Of a stretch of DNA of 15,781 nt, positions 15,054 through 15,781 are shown piece by piece. Position 1 is the stretch's first letter. Each line of letters starts with the position of its first letter. The translations under genes and the position numbers were made by a program. The notes under the pieces were generated by a model. It was not told the DNA's origin. It searched no databases and was given only the letters and a program-made list of their open reading frames with translations. This DNA comes from JANYCG01 sp031431035 (lineage in GTDB: Bacteria; Pseudomonadota; Gammaproteobacteria; Burkholderiales; Burkholderiaceae_C), in NCBI GenBank assembly GCA_031431035.1, contig JANPCR010000114.1:1-15781 (forward strand). Direction: 5' to 3'.

Positions 15054-15070
15054 GGGAGGGTCGGGAGGGG
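15054..15070 (+). other. Compact G-quadruplex motif; C-rich on the transcribed RNA
   Basis: The plus strand reads GGGAGGGTCGGGAGGGG: four runs of at least three G with loops of 1, 2 and 1 bases, a textbook tight intramolecular quadruplex. It begins 5 bases beyond the stop of the binding-protein gene. Because the flanking genes run on the minus strand, the G-rich strand is the template and the RNA is C-rich and G-poor, similar to a Rho rut element. Either a polymerase block or a Rho-dependent termination point is conceivable. Confidence 0.5.
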
Positions 15071-15075
15071 TTAGC

Positions 15076-15781
15076 TTATTTGCCGCCCAGTTTTTGCTTC
15101 ACATCGAGCCCAACCTTTTTGTTCACAAACTGGGTGGTGGCGACCTTGCTCAGGTCAACATCGCCAGCTTTGTACAAACCAGCTTTGACCATTTTGTCGT
15201 AAAAATCCTTGATGCGGGCTGTGCTCATTGTGCCGATGCCATTTTGTAGAGCTTCGCCACTGTCAACAATACCCAGCTTTTTAATCAACTCGATGCTGCC
15301 AGCAATGCCCGCGTCCGTTGCCTCGGGGTTGGCTTTTTTGATCAGCTCATTGGCCGCTTTGTTGTCGCCATACAGGTAGTTGTACCAGCCCAAAAGGGAT
15401 GCATCAACAAATTTTTGCACCATTTCGGGCTTGGTTTTTACCAGCTCGGCGCGAGTTTCAATGGTGGTGCTGTACGTGCTAAAACCATTGTCCGCAAGCA
15501 AATGCACCACCGGGTCGAACCCAGCCTGCGCCTTGATGCTGACGGGTTCGCTGATGCTATAGCCCTGCTGAACAGATTTTTTGTCAGCCAAAAATGGCCC
15601 CACGTTGAATACATAAGGTTTCAGCTGTTCGTCCTTGAAACCATGCTCGGCTTTCATCCATTGCCAAAAGCTGAACTGACCGTCTTTGCTGATGAAGGCG
15701 ACGGGTGCTTTGGTCAAGTCGCTGAACTTTTCGTAGCCTTGACCGGGATGGGCAAAAATGGCTTGAGGGTCTTTTTGGAAA
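15076..15781 (-). CDS. ABC-transporter substrate-binding protein, NMT1/THI5-like, C-terminal part (gene runs off the right edge)
   Basis: The visible 234 residues form the C-terminal two thirds of a periplasmic type II binding protein. FQKDPQAIFAHPGQGYEKFSDL at the left edge of the fragment is the usual hinge-region segment before the second lobe. It is followed by APVAFIS, a region around SVQQGYSISEP resembling the 'number of times called/visit' strand of this group, then long Lys/Ala-rich helices (ELVKTKPEMVQKFVDASLLGW). The family includes binding proteins for the thiamine pyrimidine, riboflavin, nitrate and sulfonates; I cannot choose a ligand from this part. The N-terminus, with the expected signal peptide, lies outside the window. 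A frame starting internally at 15717 (TTG) is an artefact, since the frame stays open to the window edge. It is 64 bases upstream of the flavodoxin-fold gene. Confidence 0.82.
   Translation of the reverse strand, partial: FQKDPQAIFAHPGQGYEKFSDLTKAPVAFISKDGQFSFWQWMKAEHGFKDEQLKPYVFNVGPFLADKKSVQQGYSISEPVSIKAQAGFDPVVHLLADNGFSTYSTTIETRAELVKTKPEMVQKFVDASLLGWYNYLYGDNKAANELIKKANPEATDAGIAGSIELIKKLGIVDSGEALQNGIGTMSTARIKDFYDKMVKAGLYKAGDVDLSKVATTQFVNKKVGLDVKQKLGGK

Overview
The window looks like ordinary chromosome from a betaproteobacterium of the order Burkholderiales, probably Comamonadaceae-like. This placement rests on the protein sequences (Rho, thioredoxin, AddAB, a PP_4765-type flavoprotein, OtnK/OtnC/OtnI) and on coding-dense DNA of moderate GC. 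I used no database search, so the taxonomy is an inference. I see no tRNA, rRNA, insertion sequence, phage gene, CRISPR array or recognisable defence island. No stretch over 300 bases lacks a gene; the longest gap is the 247-base rho leader.

Left part (1-1170): the 5' portion of rho and a complete trxA lie on the minus strand in the common bacterial order trxA-rho. The rho leader is C-rich and carries a hairpin followed by a U-run, which fits autogenous attenuation. A 98-base divergent region separates trxA from the genes on its right.

Centre left (1171-7139): addB and addA lie on the plus strand and overlap by an ATGA. They encode the AddAB helicase-nuclease, which processes double-strand DNA breaks for RecA-dependent repair. 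AddA has a full set of SF1A helicase motifs and a C-terminal nuclease. AddB has a nuclease and the four iron-sulfur cysteines, but no Walker A. After addA comes a 138-base gap with a perfect 26-base palindrome, then a HI0933-like flavoprotein gene (7278-8648).

Centre right (8664-12432): four minus-strand genes, transcribed in the order ltnD, otnK, otnC, otnI, encode the complete four-carbon acid-sugar pathway. L-threonate is oxidised to 2-oxo-tetronate, isomerised to 3-oxo-tetronate, phosphorylated, then decarboxylated to dihydroxyacetone phosphate. No dedicated regulator or transporter for it is visible here. OtnC departs from the class II aldolase active-site pattern at two positions.

Right part (12543-15781): further minus-strand genes encode a serine esterase/lipase with a long N-terminal region, a RidA-like protein lacking the catalytic arginine, a flavodoxin-fold NAD(P)H oxidoreductase, and the C-terminal part of an NMT1/THI5-like ABC-transporter binding protein. 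The gap between the last two holds a compact G-quadruplex motif.

No clearly new multi-gene system stands out. The best leads are the palindrome ahead of the flavoprotein gene, the altered OtnC active site, and the leader and intergenic structures.
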